Assembly: GCF_014648315.1 (NCBI RefSeq)
Contig: NZ_BMQW01000015.1
Span: 21,857-85,856, forward strand
Direction: 5' to 3'
DNA: 64,000 nt
Source of the DNA: Shewanella ulleungensis
GTDB taxonomy: Bacteria > Pseudomonadota > Gammaproteobacteria > Enterobacterales > Shewanellaceae
The notes below the pieces were generated by a model. The model searched no databases and was not told where the DNA came from. It worked only from the letters and a program-made list of their open reading frames with translations. A program made the position numbers and the translations under genes. Shown piece after piece: positions 9,800-19,181 of this stretch. The first letter of the stretch is position 1; each line of letters begins with the position of its first letter.

Positions 9800-10021
9800 C
9801 CCTAAATTACTCAACTTGAGAAAGATTACGGCGTACTAGTACCTCATTACACTCAATCCATGCAATTTCACCACGGCTCAGTAAGGTTATTTTTATTATA
9901 GGAACCTAAATGGGCTAGATCAAAATTTGTGAACTTAAGTGGCTGCATCCTATATATATTTATGTACCTCCGCTTAAAAAATCGTATACTTCGAGCATTA
10001 TTATTTGAGCAGATGTAAACG

Positions 10022-11848
10022 ATGACGCGACTGAAAGAAGCTAATAAATATAAATTAAATTGCATTATGAGCTTTATGTTTAGTTTATTGCTTTTTATCG
10101 TTGCCACACCAGCGTTATCCCTGCCTTCACAAGAGCTGCTTCTAAGTGATGACATAATCCAAAAAACTCAGTTACTCAACGTAAGTGAGCAATTGGATGT
10201 GATTAATAGTATTAATTCGCAAAAATCAGAAGACGCCAGGACACTCATAGAAGCACTGGAGCGACTACAGAGCACTCAATCCTTTAGCAACGTAGAAACC
10301 CTTCGTTTAAGCTTATTACGCTGTTTTAATTTACTTGAATTTGGTGAGTTCAATCAGGCAATCACGCTTGCGAAGCAAGGAGAGCTCAATGCTCGAGAGC
10401 TAAAATACGATATCGCTAGGCCTTATTTTATTCAGTGTGAAGCTTCTGCCCATCAAAGCCTCGGCAACACCTTACAAGAACAACTTCAATCAGAAGAAGC
10501 ATTACGCTTAGCCAGACGCTATTCTGAAAAACAAGCCATGGTAAATGGTCTGTATTTGCGCAGTAGACAAAATACAAACTTAGAAAACTATAACCAATCG
10601 ATTGAAGATTTGCGCTTGGCATTGGATATTTTTGATGAAGCACAAGGCCAATTTCAACAGTGGTATTTACTGCCAAAGTCTTATTTGAAAGCAGAGATAT
10701 CGAACGTCTTTTTTTCACTAGGTGACTTTAAAGAAGCTCTCCACTTTTCGGAAACAGCCTATAGTGGTGTATCTTCTTTCGGTAAAATAAAGCCGATAGT
10801 TACAATAAACCTCGCATTGATTTATATCTCTTTAGACGATAAAGCGAAGGTACTGCACTACATTAATAAAATAGAAGCCGCTAACTACAAAATAGATTCT
10901 GAGAGAGATATAGCTAACCAACAAGCATTGCTTGCTATTATACATTTATATATTGGCGATTATGACATTGCCGAAAAGAAAGCTTCAACCAGCATTACTA
11001 TATTCACTAAATATCAAGAACCCATATATGTCATGCGCATCAAACGGACCTTAGCCAAGATCTATTTCGCGCAAAACAAAGATAGCCAAGCATTATCATT
11101 ACTCAATGAAATTATTGAACAAGCTAGCGAACTCAAGCAATTCTCTGACCTTGAAGAATTTAATCAAATCATCAGTGAATATTATGCAACAAAAAACCAG
11201 TTTGAATTGGCTTATCAATTTCAGATACAACGCTTTGATGCCGCTAAGCAAGCCACTGCCAAACTCAATAATGCTCACTTTGTCCAGTATCAGGCCCGTT
11301 TAGCAGAACAAAACACACCCCCACCAATCGAAGACGAATTAACTACAAATATCAATCAAAACCTCGCGATTACCGCGTTGATTATTTTGTTGCTATCAAT
11401 TGGTCTAGTGTTCTTTTTGACCAAAAAACCACAAGCAGTATTAACCGACACTAAAGAAGAAACGCAACAACAGCGAATTGACAACATACTGCTCAACGCT
11501 AAACAAGGCCATTATCAAATGAGCATGCTGCTGGTTAATATTAATCATATCCGCCAGGTGGATATACCTTATGTTGAGCAACAGTTTCAATTAGCATTAA
11601 GAGAACAAGATGAGCTATTTCGTCATAGCTTAGATGAGTTAATTATTTTGTTACCTCACACATCATCGACTGGAGCTGTCAGAGTCATGCATCAGATAGA
11701 ACAGATACTCAGTAATTGGAAAACTGACGTTAAAACCAGTATTGGTCTCGCCAGCTTACAACAGTTAGACACATTTGAGGTGTTGATGAAAAGAGCGGTT
11801 TTAAATCAATTGAGTAAAATGAAACCACAAGACACGAAAGTAATTTAA
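10022..11848 (+). CDS. TPR-repeat membrane protein with degenerate GGDEF domain
   Basis: A 608-residue envelope protein. An N-terminal signal segment (SFMFSLLLFIVATPALS) is followed by about 400 residues of helical TPR-like repeats in the periplasm. One membrane helix (ITALIILLLSIGLVFFL, about residues 450-467) and a C-terminal domain with the fold pattern of GGDEF proteins follow. The signature position reads HSLDEL (535-540) instead of GGDEF, although the following ILLPHTS and TSIGLASL match the family. It therefore probably cannot make c-di-GMP. It may sense a ligand or act as a scaffold. It converges on recQ. An internal Met16 is an alternative start. Confidence 0.7.
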   Translation: MTRLKEANKYKLNCIMSFMFSLLLFIVATPALSLPSQELLLSDDIIQKTQLLNVSEQLDVINSINSQKSEDARTLIEALERLQSTQSFSNVETLRLSLLRCFNLLEFGEFNQAITLAKQGELNARELKYDIARPYFIQCEASAHQSLGNTLQEQLQSEEALRLARRYSEKQAMVNGLYLRSRQNTNLENYNQSIEDLRLALDIFDEAQGQFQQWYLLPKSYLKAEISNVFFSLGDFKEALHFSETAYSGVSSFGKIKPIVTINLALIYISLDDKAKVLHYINKIEAANYKIDSERDIANQQALLAIIHLYIGDYDIAEKKASTSITIFTKYQEPIYVMRIKRTLAKIYFAQNKDSQALSLLNEIIEQASELKQFSDLEEFNQIISEYYATKNQFELAYQFQIQRFDAAKQATAKLNNAHFVQYQARLAEQNTPPPIEDELTTNINQNLAITALIILLLSIGLVFFLTKKPQAVLTDTKEETQQQRIDNILLNAKQGHYQMSMLLVNINHIRQVDIPYVEQQFQLALREQDELFRHSLDELIILLPHTSSTGAVRVMHQIEQILSNWKTDVKTSIGLASLQQLDTFEVLMKRAVLNQLSKMKPQDTKVI

Positions 11849-11860
11849 CTGGTACCACGC

Positions 11861-11883
11861 AAAAGGCTAGGCATTAGCCTTTT
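11861..11883. terminator. bidirectional stem-loop between the TPR gene and recQ
   Basis: Perfect arms aaaaggcta and tagcctttt close a short loop. T-runs are available in both directions, and it overlaps the recQ stop codon. Confidence 0.55.
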
Positions 11884-13718
11884 GTTAAATAATCGCTGAT
11901 CTCATCTAAAAACTCTCCGCCAAATCGGTCTAGCTTTATTTGCCCAACACCATTTACCGCAAGCATTTCACCTGGACTGGTAGGCAACATGGCCGACATT
12001 TCAGCCAGCGTAGCATCGTTAAAGACTAAATACGGTGGAATATCGTGTTGTTCAGCTAACTCCCGGCGTAATAGTTTTAATCGTGCAAATAATTTACGAT
12101 CGTATTGCTGTACTGCGCGCGTATTCGGTTTACGCTTAACATCAAGTAACTGGATCCGCGGCTCAGCTAACATCAAGGTCATTTCTGCTTTCAAAATCGT
12201 TCGCGCGGCTGGATTTAAACGAATACTTGAACCTCGAGTAATATCCTGACTCGCCAAACCTAAGTGAATTAACTGCCTCAAGACACTTAACCAATGTTCT
12301 GTCGATTTATCTGCTCCAATACCCCAAGTGGTTAACTTGTCATGGCCTCGATCAACAACATTCGCAGCTTTAGATCCTCTAAGTACATCTATTACGTGAT
12401 GAATGCCAAAGCGTTGTTGTAAACGATAAATACACGACAATACCTTTTGAGCATCTTCAGTGCCATCGTATCGCTTAGGCGGGTCTAAACAGATATCACA
12501 GTTACCGCAAGGTTCAGATGCTACTTCATCAAAGTAATGCAACAATACCTGTCGACGACAGGTTTGTGCTTCAGCAAAAGCAGCCATAGTGTGTAACTTA
12601 TGAAACTCAACTTGCTGCTGTGGGCCAGGCTCTGATTGCTCAATCAAATGTCTTACCCGGCCAATATCGGCAGGATCAAACAACATGTACGCTTCCGCTT
12701 CTAGCCCATCTCGTCCCGCTCGGCCAGTTTCTTGATAGTAAGCTTCAATGCTTTTAGGGATATCGTAATGCACCACAAAGCGCACATTCGATTTGTTAAT
12801 CCCCATACCAAAAGCCACCGTAGCAACAACTATATCAACTTGATCTTTTAAAAATTTATCTTGTACATCAGCGCGGTCGTCTTGGCTCATACCCGCATGA
12901 TACGCCTGAGCATTAAAACCTTGCAATCGCAGGCGTTCAGCAACCTCATCAACACGGCGGCGACTACTGCAATATACAATACCGCTAGCACCATTTTGTA
13001 TAGTGACAAACTGACGCAACTGGTTAGCTGCATTTAACTTTTCAGCCACGGTATAACGAATATTTGGACGGTCAAAACTCGATAATAGGGTATAAGGAGC
13101 AATATTTAAGCGCTCACAAATACTGAGTCGTGTCGCTTGATCTGCTGTGGCAGTTAATGCCATTAGTGGGATATACGGAAAATACGCTTTTAACTGCCCA
13201 AGAGCGGCATATTCAGGCCTAAAGTCATGCCCCCACTGACTAATACAATGAGCCTCATCGACCGCAAACATTGAAAGGTCAACCGATTGCAAACGTTCAA
13301 TAAAATCTGGTCTTAATAAACGTTCAGGCGAGACATATAACAGTTTTATCTCACCAGAATGCAGTTTCCGAAGCACTTCAGCACTTTGCTCACGCGGTAA
13401 TGATGAATTGAGATAAGCAGCAGCAACACCGCTTTGCAATAAGCTGTCGACTTGGTCTTTCATTAACGAAATCAGAGGTGATACAACAATCGTCACACCC
13501 GGTAATACTAACGCCGGTAACTGGTAGCACATGCTCTTACCACCACCAGTAGGCATAATCACTAAGGTATCTTGACCTTGTAAACTGTGTTCAATGACTT
13601 CTCGCTGCCCTTCACGAAAGGCACGATAACCAAATACCTGCTGTAAACTGGCCGATAACATATCCTGCTCAGAAGCAGTATCAAGAGTTAGGCTTGGTGT
13701 CGAAGTCAGATTATCCAT
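11874..13718 (-). CDS. recQ: ATP-dependent DNA helicase RecQ
   Basis: A 614-residue 3'-5' superfamily 2 DNA helicase for recombination and replication-fork repair. In order: Walker A in MPTGGGKSMCYQ (about residues 55-66), DEAH box AVDEAHCISQWGHDFRP, helicase C motifs including QETGRAGRDG, the zinc-binding cysteines in CRRQ...CGNCDIC, the winged-helix RQC region and a C-terminal HRDC domain. Length and order match full RecQ. It is a single gene, convergent with the upstream TPR gene. Confidence 0.96.
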   Translation of the reverse strand: MDNLTSTPSLTLDTASEQDMLSASLQQVFGYRAFREGQREVIEHSLQGQDTLVIMPTGGGKSMCYQLPALVLPGVTIVVSPLISLMKDQVDSLLQSGVAAAYLNSSLPREQSAEVLRKLHSGEIKLLYVSPERLLRPDFIERLQSVDLSMFAVDEAHCISQWGHDFRPEYAALGQLKAYFPYIPLMALTATADQATRLSICERLNIAPYTLLSSFDRPNIRYTVAEKLNAANQLRQFVTIQNGASGIVYCSSRRRVDEVAERLRLQGFNAQAYHAGMSQDDRADVQDKFLKDQVDIVVATVAFGMGINKSNVRFVVHYDIPKSIEAYYQETGRAGRDGLEAEAYMLFDPADIGRVRHLIEQSEPGPQQQVEFHKLHTMAAFAEAQTCRRQVLLHYFDEVASEPCGNCDICLDPPKRYDGTEDAQKVLSCIYRLQQRFGIHHVIDVLRGSKAANVVDRGHDKLTTWGIGADKSTEHWLSVLRQLIHLGLASQDITRGSSIRLNPAARTILKAEMTLMLAEPRIQLLDVKRKPNTRAVQQYDRKLFARLKLLRRELAEQHDIPPYLVFNDATLAEMSAMLPTSPGEMLAVNGVGQIKLDRFGGEFLDEISDYLTKG

Positions 13719-13906
13719 TCACACTATAATGTCATTTAAAGGATGGTCATTTTAAAGCACTCAGCCACAGATGTCTTGAAGCAAAGTGCAATTGACACAT
13801 TTAACATACCGATGATGATTGAGTATTGAACACTTTAGCGTTAGATTAAATACTCTATGCGCGTTGAAAATAAATACAAAAATAATAAACACGACAAGGA
13901 TTGCTC

Positions 13907-14371
13907 ATGAGCTCACCGATTCAAGATCAAGCACTGCAACAAGTTGCAGAGATTTTTGATAAACATGTTCCATTCCATAATTTACTCGGATTAGACATTA
14001 AGCATTACGACATCAATGGGGTTGAGGTCGTAATTAAAATGAAACCAGAACTCATTGGTAATATTCATCAAAACATTCTACATGGTGGCGTTACCGCAAC
14101 ATTACTGGATGTGGTTGGGGGCCTAACAGCATTTGCAGGCCTAGTTGCCAGCCGTGACGACTGGACAATCGAAGAGCTACAGCAACGCTTAACTACGTTG
14201 GGTACCATTGATATGCGCGTTGATTTTTTACGCCCAGGTCGCGGAGAAATATTTACTGGTACCGGCACGGTTATTAGAGCAGGTAATAGAGTATCGGTTT
14301 GCCGAATGGAATTGCACAATGAATTAGGTACTCATATTGCTTTTGGTACAGGTACTTACATGGTCGGTTAA
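13907..14371 (+). CDS. hotdog-fold thioesterase family protein
   Basis: A 154-residue hotdog-fold protein of the PaaI/YbdB-like thioesterase group, which hydrolyses acyl-CoA esters. The motif NILHGGVTATLLDVVGG (around residue 55) carries the HGG turn and acidic residue typical of the active site. The ATG at 13907 is preceded by AAGGA six bases away, so it is preferred to the TTG at 13901. The substrate cannot be told from sequence. Confidence 0.75.
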   Translation: MSSPIQDQALQQVAEIFDKHVPFHNLLGLDIKHYDINGVEVVIKMKPELIGNIHQNILHGGVTATLLDVVGGLTAFAGLVASRDDWTIEELQQRLTTLGTIDMRVDFLRPGRGEIFTGTGTVIRAGNRVSVCRMELHNELGTHIAFGTGTYMVG

Positions 14372-14512
14372 TTTAACATCGGCAATGTATCAACCTATTT
14401 GCCACGTTAAACTTACAACGAGCCGATAAAACAAATCGCTTAATCACTTGTGTCATCAATGGGGGCGACCTACAATCGCCCCCTCGTTTGTTGTTGCCAT
14501 TGTTGACTCACT

Positions 14513-15433
14513 ATGCCTGATTTAGAATACCGTAAAGGGGTTTTCCTCGCAATTTGCGCTTACACCATTTGGGGTGTCGCCCCTTTATATTTCAAACTAT
14601 TACATCAAGTTCCAGCCACTGACATTTTAATGCACCGCGTTATATGGTCATTTCTGTTTATGATTATTTTAATGCAATTTATTGGTGGCTTCAGTCGCTT
14701 ACGCCTCATCCTTAAACAGCCCAAACAACTGCTCATATTACTGACGACATCGATATTAATCGCAGCAAACTGGCTTATTTTTATCTGGGCAGTTAATAAC
14801 GACCATATGCTTGATGCAAGCTTAGGTTATTTTATTAATCCATTGTTTAACGTATTGCTAGGAATGGTGTTTCTCGGCGAACGCTTACGAAAATTACAAT
14901 GGGTTGCGGTTACATTGGCGAGTGTGGGTGTAATGGTGCAGTTGATCTCGTTTGGTTCAATTCCGTTAGTGTCATTGGCCCTTGCTGCAAGCTTTGGTTT
15001 TTATGGTTTACTGCGCAAAAAAGTCAATATTGATGCAAAATCTGGCTTACTGGTTGAAACTGCCATTTTATTACCCATTGCACTGGGCTACTTATTGATA
15101 ACGTTAGACAGTTCACCTGTCAGCATGTTAACCAACAGCCTTAACCTCAATTTACTGTTAGTGGCCGCGGGTATTGTTACTACCATCCCACTTTTATGTT
15201 TTGCAGGTGCTGCTGTCAGAATTCCATTTTCTATTTTGGGCTTCTTCCAATACATTGGCCCAAGCATCATGTTCATTCTTGCTGTAAAACTGTTTAATGA
15301 ACCTTTTGACATTGAAAAGGGCATCACTTTTTGTTTTATCTGGGGTGCACTGGTGATATTTATTAGTGACATGGTGCTGCAACGCCAGCGCCGTCATGTG
15401 GCCACTAAAAAAGCTGCCGTGGTGAAGGTTTAA
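14513..15433 (+). CDS. rarD: EamA-family transporter RarD
   Basis: A 306-residue inner-membrane protein with about ten hydrophobic helices, from the drug/metabolite transporter superfamily. The N-terminus (KGVFLAICAYTIWGVAPLYFKLL) and the later INPLFNVLLGMVFLGERL are typical of RarD. The transport substrate is not established for the family. No strong ribosome site is seen before the ATG. Its stop overlaps the end of the convergent gene by four bases. Confidence 0.85.
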   Translation: MPDLEYRKGVFLAICAYTIWGVAPLYFKLLHQVPATDILMHRVIWSFLFMIILMQFIGGFSRLRLILKQPKQLLILLTTSILIAANWLIFIWAVNNDHMLDASLGYFINPLFNVLLGMVFLGERLRKLQWVAVTLASVGVMVQLISFGSIPLVSLALAASFGFYGLLRKKVNIDAKSGLLVETAILLPIALGYLLITLDSSPVSMLTNSLNLNLLLVAAGIVTTIPLLCFAGAAVRIPFSILGFFQYIGPSIMFILAVKLFNEPFDIEKGITFCFIWGALVIFISDMVLQRQRRHVATKKAAVVKV

Positions 15434-15969
15434 TCAATAGGCTCTTTGGTCATTGCGCTAGCATGCAGCTTGGCTAGCGCTTCATCTGCATCGCTTACGC
15501 TAACCAAAATTACTCTATCTTGGCTAATTGGCAACAGGATCACTTCTTTAGGTTCGGTTACCGACAACAAGGCTTTTACGCCATTGTTTAATGAAAACCA
15601 ACCCAGAGAATACCCTGGCAACCCCAAACCATTTGTACGCCATTTTGTCGCGTATTCAGGCTCTTTAATCAGGTTAACAACGCGCGCTTGTGCAAAATCA
15701 ACTTGGTTAATATCTATTGTATTCGAATACAACGGAATATTTACCTGCAACTGCTTGTTATCCCACGAAACGGTACTGCTAAACGATTGATATAAAATAA
15801 ATACAAACAAGGCCATTAGCGGCAACATAATACCTAAAGTAAGATATTTAGCGTTACTAGGAATAGGCTTCACAAAAATAAATATCGTTAACGCAAGCAA
15901 ACCTAATAATACTGCAACAAAGCTGTTTATCGCCCCAGAATCGAGCGGAGTTAACGCGATTAAATCCAT
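15430..15969 (-). CDS. membrane protein with bacterial PH-like domain
   Basis: A 179-residue protein with two N-terminal membrane helices (about residues 14-33 and 43-62). A C-terminal beta-rich domain resembles the bacterial PH domain family (bPH_5 type), recognisable by WRTNGLGLPGYSLGWFSL. The start is well supported by GAGGAGG. Function is unknown; PH-like domains of this kind usually sit at the membrane. It is convergent with rarD. Confidence 0.65.
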   Translation of the reverse strand: MDLIALTPLDSGAINSFVAVLLGLLALTIFIFVKPIPSNAKYLTLGIMLPLMALFVFILYQSFSSTVSWDNKQLQVNIPLYSNTIDINQVDFAQARVVNLIKEPEYATKWRTNGLGLPGYSLGWFSLNNGVKALLSVTEPKEVILLPISQDRVILVSVSDADEALAKLHASAMTKEPID

Positions 15970-16027
15970 ATGCCCTCCTCAGTAAAGCTCATATTATATC
16001 GCTAATATTCATTTCTTTTGCCCATAA

Positions 16028-16053
16028 AAAATACCGGATTAACCGGCATTTTT
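16028..16053 (-). terminator. terminator downstream of argA
   Basis: A minus-strand stem around GCCGG/CCGGT is followed by TTTTTTAT, 17 bases past the argA stop. Confidence 0.6.
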
Positions 16054-16069
16054 TTATGGTGCGTATTAA

Positions 16070-17428
16070 TTATAAATCTAGTGCAAGAATTTTTGAACGA
16101 CGCTGATAGTTGTACAATTGTTTTTTCTTGTTTGGCAACTCTTCAACATCAACAATATTGAAGCCGTGCTCTAAAAACCAATGGATACTGCGAGTCGTTA
16201 ATGCAAACAAACGCGAATAACCACGTACTCGTGCCTGGCCAATAATGTTATTCAACAAAATGCTACCTCGATCGGCATCGCGATAATCAGGATGCACCAC
16301 CAAACAAGCAAACTCACCGGCATTATCTTCTTCAAATGGATATAGCGCAGCACAACCAATGACTAAATTATCGCGCTCGACTAACATAAACTGCTCAATT
16401 TCCATTTCAAGCTGCTCACGAGAACGGCGCACTAAAATGCCTTGCTCTTCTAGTGGGCGGATAAGATTTAAAATACCACCAATATCGCTAATCGTGGCAC
16501 GGCGTAAACGCTCTGCACTTTGCGTTACAATTTGAGTACCGATACCTTCGCGAGAAAACAGCTCTTGCAGTAATGCGCCATCGTCTAAATAGCTCACTAA
16601 ATGGCAACGGGGTACTCCACGACGACACGCTTCGACACTGGCCTTTAAAAACGCCATTGTTCCAATGGTAGTATGATCATCGGCAGGCATGGTTTTAAGC
16701 ATTTCTTCGATGTCATCAGGCATAAGCTCAGCAATCACCTCGCCATTTTTACCGATAAGACCGTTAGTATCACTAAAACCAATAATCTTGTCGGCTTTAA
16801 GCTTAATGGCTACTTGGGTAGCAACCTCTTCAGCTGTTAAGTTGAAGCTTTCGCCCGTAACAGAAGCTGCTATCGGCCCCATTAGTACAATACCGTTGTT
16901 ATCGAGCTGGCGACGTAACCCCTGTGCATCGATACGACGCACCTTACCGCTCAAACAAAAATCAACACCATCATCGACACCTAGTGGTTGTGCAATAACA
17001 AAATTACCACTGACTACGTTAATTTGTGCGTTTTGCATTGGCGTATTGCCTAAGCTCATCGACAACCTTGCAGTAATATCAAACTGTGTGGCACCGGCAA
17101 CCTGCTTAATGATTTTTAAGCTGTCTTCGTCCGTAATACGCACACCATTATGATAAACAGGTTCAATACCTGCCGCTTTTAATCCTGCATCAATTTGCGG
17201 TCTCGCGCCGTAAACTAATACCACTTCAATCCCGAGTGAATGCAACAAAGCAACATCATTTAAAATGCCACGAAATTGCGGATGCGCTAATGCTTCGCCA
17301 CCTAACATGACGACAAAAGTTTTACCTCTATGGGCATTAACATAAGGAGCAGAATGACGAAATCCATCAACCAGTTCAGTGGTTCTCACAGGCAAATTCA
17401 CCTCGGTAATTAGTTTGGTGTTAGTCAT
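16070..17428 (-). CDS. argA: amino-acid N-acetyltransferase (N-acetylglutamate synthase)
   Basis: The 452-residue enzyme acetylates glutamate, the first step of arginine synthesis. It has an N-terminal amino-acid-kinase-like domain (KTFVVMLGGEAL; VYGARPQIDAGL) that binds arginine for feedback, and a C-terminal GNAT domain (about residue 310 on, with VHPDYRDADRGSILL). The frame is open to 17476; the ATG at 17428 was chosen because it leaves only a short extension before the conserved TELVDGFRHSAPYVNAHRG. The ribosome site is weak. Two tandem ArgR boxes lie upstream. Confidence 0.93.
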   Translation of the reverse strand: MTNTKLITEVNLPVRTTELVDGFRHSAPYVNAHRGKTFVVMLGGEALAHPQFRGILNDVALLHSLGIEVVLVYGARPQIDAGLKAAGIEPVYHNGVRITDEDSLKIIKQVAGATQFDITARLSMSLGNTPMQNAQINVVSGNFVIAQPLGVDDGVDFCLSGKVRRIDAQGLRRQLDNNGIVLMGPIAASVTGESFNLTAEEVATQVAIKLKADKIIGFSDTNGLIGKNGEVIAELMPDDIEEMLKTMPADDHTTIGTMAFLKASVEACRRGVPRCHLVSYLDDGALLQELFSREGIGTQIVTQSAERLRRATISDIGGILNLIRPLEEQGILVRRSREQLEMEIEQFMLVERDNLVIGCAALYPFEEDNAGEFACLVVHPDYRDADRGSILLNNIIGQARVRGYSRLFALTTRSIHWFLEHGFNIVDVEELPNKKKQLYNYQRRSKILALDL

Positions 17429-17483
17429 ACTTGCAACCATTAGTGCAGTTGCAAGCCAGAATGTAGTATAGCACAACGATGGT

Positions 17484-17522
17484 ATTGCATTTTAATTCAC
17501 TTTTAAAGCATTTTATTTCACA
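17484..17522. promoter_or_regulatory. tandem ARG boxes (ArgR operator) upstream of argA
   Basis: On the minus strand two 18-bp boxes are separated by exactly 3 bp, the usual ArgR spacing. The proximal one (AGTGAATTAAAATGCAAT) differs from the core TGAAT-N4-ATTCA by one base. The distal one (TGTGAAATAAAATGCTTT) is weaker. Repression of argA by arginine-bound ArgR is inferred. Confidence 0.75.
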
Positions 17523-17670
17523 TAAAACAAAAAATAGTTTGTCCATTAAGTGTGAAAAAATCATTACAGCCATAAAGTTAGTTTCACTTAATAGACTATC
17601 TTACTTTACGCACTTTTTATCACTCAAACAGCATAATTTGTTCAGTATAGCTTACTTTTCTTTAGGTATA

Positions 17671-17698
17671 AAAAAAGCCCCTATTAAGGGGCTTTTTT
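17671..17698. terminator. terminator downstream of rpmG
   Basis: Perfect arms aaaaaagcccc and ggggctttttt allow termination in both directions. It lies just after the rpmG stop on the minus strand. Confidence 0.85.
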
Positions 17699-17714
17699 AA
17701 GATTCAAAAATCAA

Positions 17715-17888
17715 TTACTTGATTTTAGCTTCTTTGTAGATAACGTGCTGACGAATTACTGGATCAAATTTCTTGATTTCCATTTTCTCAGGCATGTTAC
17801 GCTTGTTCTTTTCAGTAGTGTAGAAGTGACCAGTTTTAGCAGTAGATACTAATTTGATCTTCTCACGATTACCTTTAGATTTAGCCAT
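17715..17888 (-). CDS. rpmG: 50S ribosomal protein L33
   Basis: A 57-residue basic ribosomal protein. It begins MAKSKGNREKIKLVSTAKTG and contains HFYTTEKNKRNMPEKMEIKK, diagnostic for L33. This is the cysteine-free (non-zinc) form. It lies six bases after rpmB and forms the usual rpmB-rpmG operon, read toward a strong terminator. Confidence 0.97.
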   Translation of the reverse strand: MAKSKGNREKIKLVSTAKTGHFYTTEKNKRNMPEKMEIKKFDPVIRQHVIYKEAKIK

Positions 17889-17894
17889 TTTCTA

Positions 17895-18131
17895 TTATAC
17901 CTTCTCGCCACGGGCACGAAGTTCAGCAACAACAACTTCAATACCTTTCTTGTCGATAATACGGATACCTTTAGTAGATACACGTAATTGTACGAAACGC
18001 TTTTCTTCTTCTAACCAAAAACGGTGGTTTTGTAGGTTAGGTAAAAAACGACGACGAGTCGCGTTTTTTGCGTGCGAACGGTTGTTACCAACCATTGGCT
18101 TCTTGCCAGTTACTTGGCATACTCTTGACAT
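17895..18131 (-). CDS. rpmB: 50S ribosomal protein L28
   Basis: A 78-residue ribosomal protein starting MSRVCQVTGKKPMVGNNRSH, diagnostic for L28. GGAGAAG lies eight bases upstream of this ATG. An earlier in-frame ATG at 18146 would add five residues and overlap that site, so it is not used. First gene of rpmBG. Confidence 0.97.
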   Translation of the reverse strand: MSRVCQVTGKKPMVGNNRSHAKNATRRRFLPNLQNHRFWLEEEKRFVQLRVSTKGIRIIDKKGIEVVVAELRARGEKV

Positions 18132-18216
18132 GTCAATCTTCTCCAAAACAAATTTTTAACGCTCGAGCATTAATGTGCCTCGTATGGCCGTCGCCCGAGG
18201 CACAAAGAGGGCGCAT

Positions 18217-18245
18217 TTTATACACGATTGACCATATAAGATCAA
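18217..18245 (-). promoter_or_regulatory. promoter of rpmB-rpmG
   Basis: On the minus strand TTGATC (18245-18240), a 17-base spacer and TATAAA (18222-18217) lie about 85 bases upstream of the rpmB start, within the radC/rpmB gap. Confidence 0.6.
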
Positions 18246-18252
18246 GCAGTGT

Positions 18253-18930
18253 TTATACAATCCACCCTCGCTCGGCAAAGGAGACTATCTCCTGATCACC
18301 TACAACCATATGATCTAACAAAGAAACATCTATGGTTGCCAATGCATTTTTTATTCGCTCAGTTATTCGCCGATCAGCCTGACTTGGCTCTGCAATGCCA
18401 GACGGGTGATTGTGACACACTATCACTGCTGCTGCTTTTTTCTCCAACACAAGGCTAATAACCTCGCGAGGATAAACAGAAGCGGAATCGATGGTGCCAC
18501 GAAATAATTCTACAAATTGAATGACTCTATGTTGGGTATCCAACAATAGTAAGGCGAACACTTCATAGGATCGGTCTGCCAATTGTCTCATTAAATAGTC
18601 CCGAGTTAAATCAGGATTTGTCAAAATTTGCCCTCTTTGTAGATTTTCATGGGCAATTCGCTTAGAAATTTCGGCCGCAGCCTGTAATTGAGCATATTTT
18701 ACCGGTCCAACTCCGGCTAATTTACACACTTGGCTCTTCGATGCACTTAACAAACTGCGTAAACCGCCAAACTGATTGATCATTTCGCGAGCCAAATCCA
18801 CAGCGTTTTGACCTGCAAGGCCATTTCGTAAAATCACAGCTAATAATTCAGCATCAGACAAATGCCCTGCTCCATTTAATAATAACTTTTCTCGCGGTCC
18901 TTCTCCTTGAGGCCAATCTTTTATACCCAT
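18253..18930 (-). CDS. radC: RadC-family JAB/MPN domain protein (YicR)
   Basis: A 225-residue protein with an N-terminal helix-hairpin-helix-like region (AGVGPVKYAQLQAAAE) and a C-terminal JAB/MPN metalloprotease-like domain. The metal motif is intact: HNHPSGIAEPSQAD (around residue 172). The role is uncertain; the old link to DNA repair is not firmly supported for the family. AAGGAG precedes the ATG. It lies next to rpmB as in many gammaproteobacteria. Confidence 0.92.
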   Translation of the reverse strand: MGIKDWPQGEGPREKLLLNGAGHLSDAELLAVILRNGLAGQNAVDLAREMINQFGGLRSLLSASKSQVCKLAGVGPVKYAQLQAAAEISKRIAHENLQRGQILTNPDLTRDYLMRQLADRSYEVFALLLLDTQHRVIQFVELFRGTIDSASVYPREVISLVLEKKAAAVIVCHNHPSGIAEPSQADRRITERIKNALATIDVSLLDHMVVGDQEIVSFAERGWIV

Positions 18931-19181
18931 GTATGCTCCTTGTTATCTTTGAGACGCCATACCCTCGACGAATTCAACCAAGTTGCATAAATTCGTTACT
19001 ACTACGCCAATACTGAATTGATGTGTTTTTTCAAAAACACTCTTTAAATGATGTCACCCTCTGAATTCGTGATGCTCTGTTAAATCAGTTACACAGTATG
19101 GTCGATATTTTTGAGATTGGATCCACGCAACTTGTCATAGGTTTGTGATATTGTTAGCCGCAATTAGGGTTAAGTCGGATA

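Noticed and set aside
9868..10155. 95-codon minus-strand frame overlapping the TPR gene start
   Set aside because: Runs antisense into the signal-peptide region of a clearly real gene and shows no protein-like pattern.
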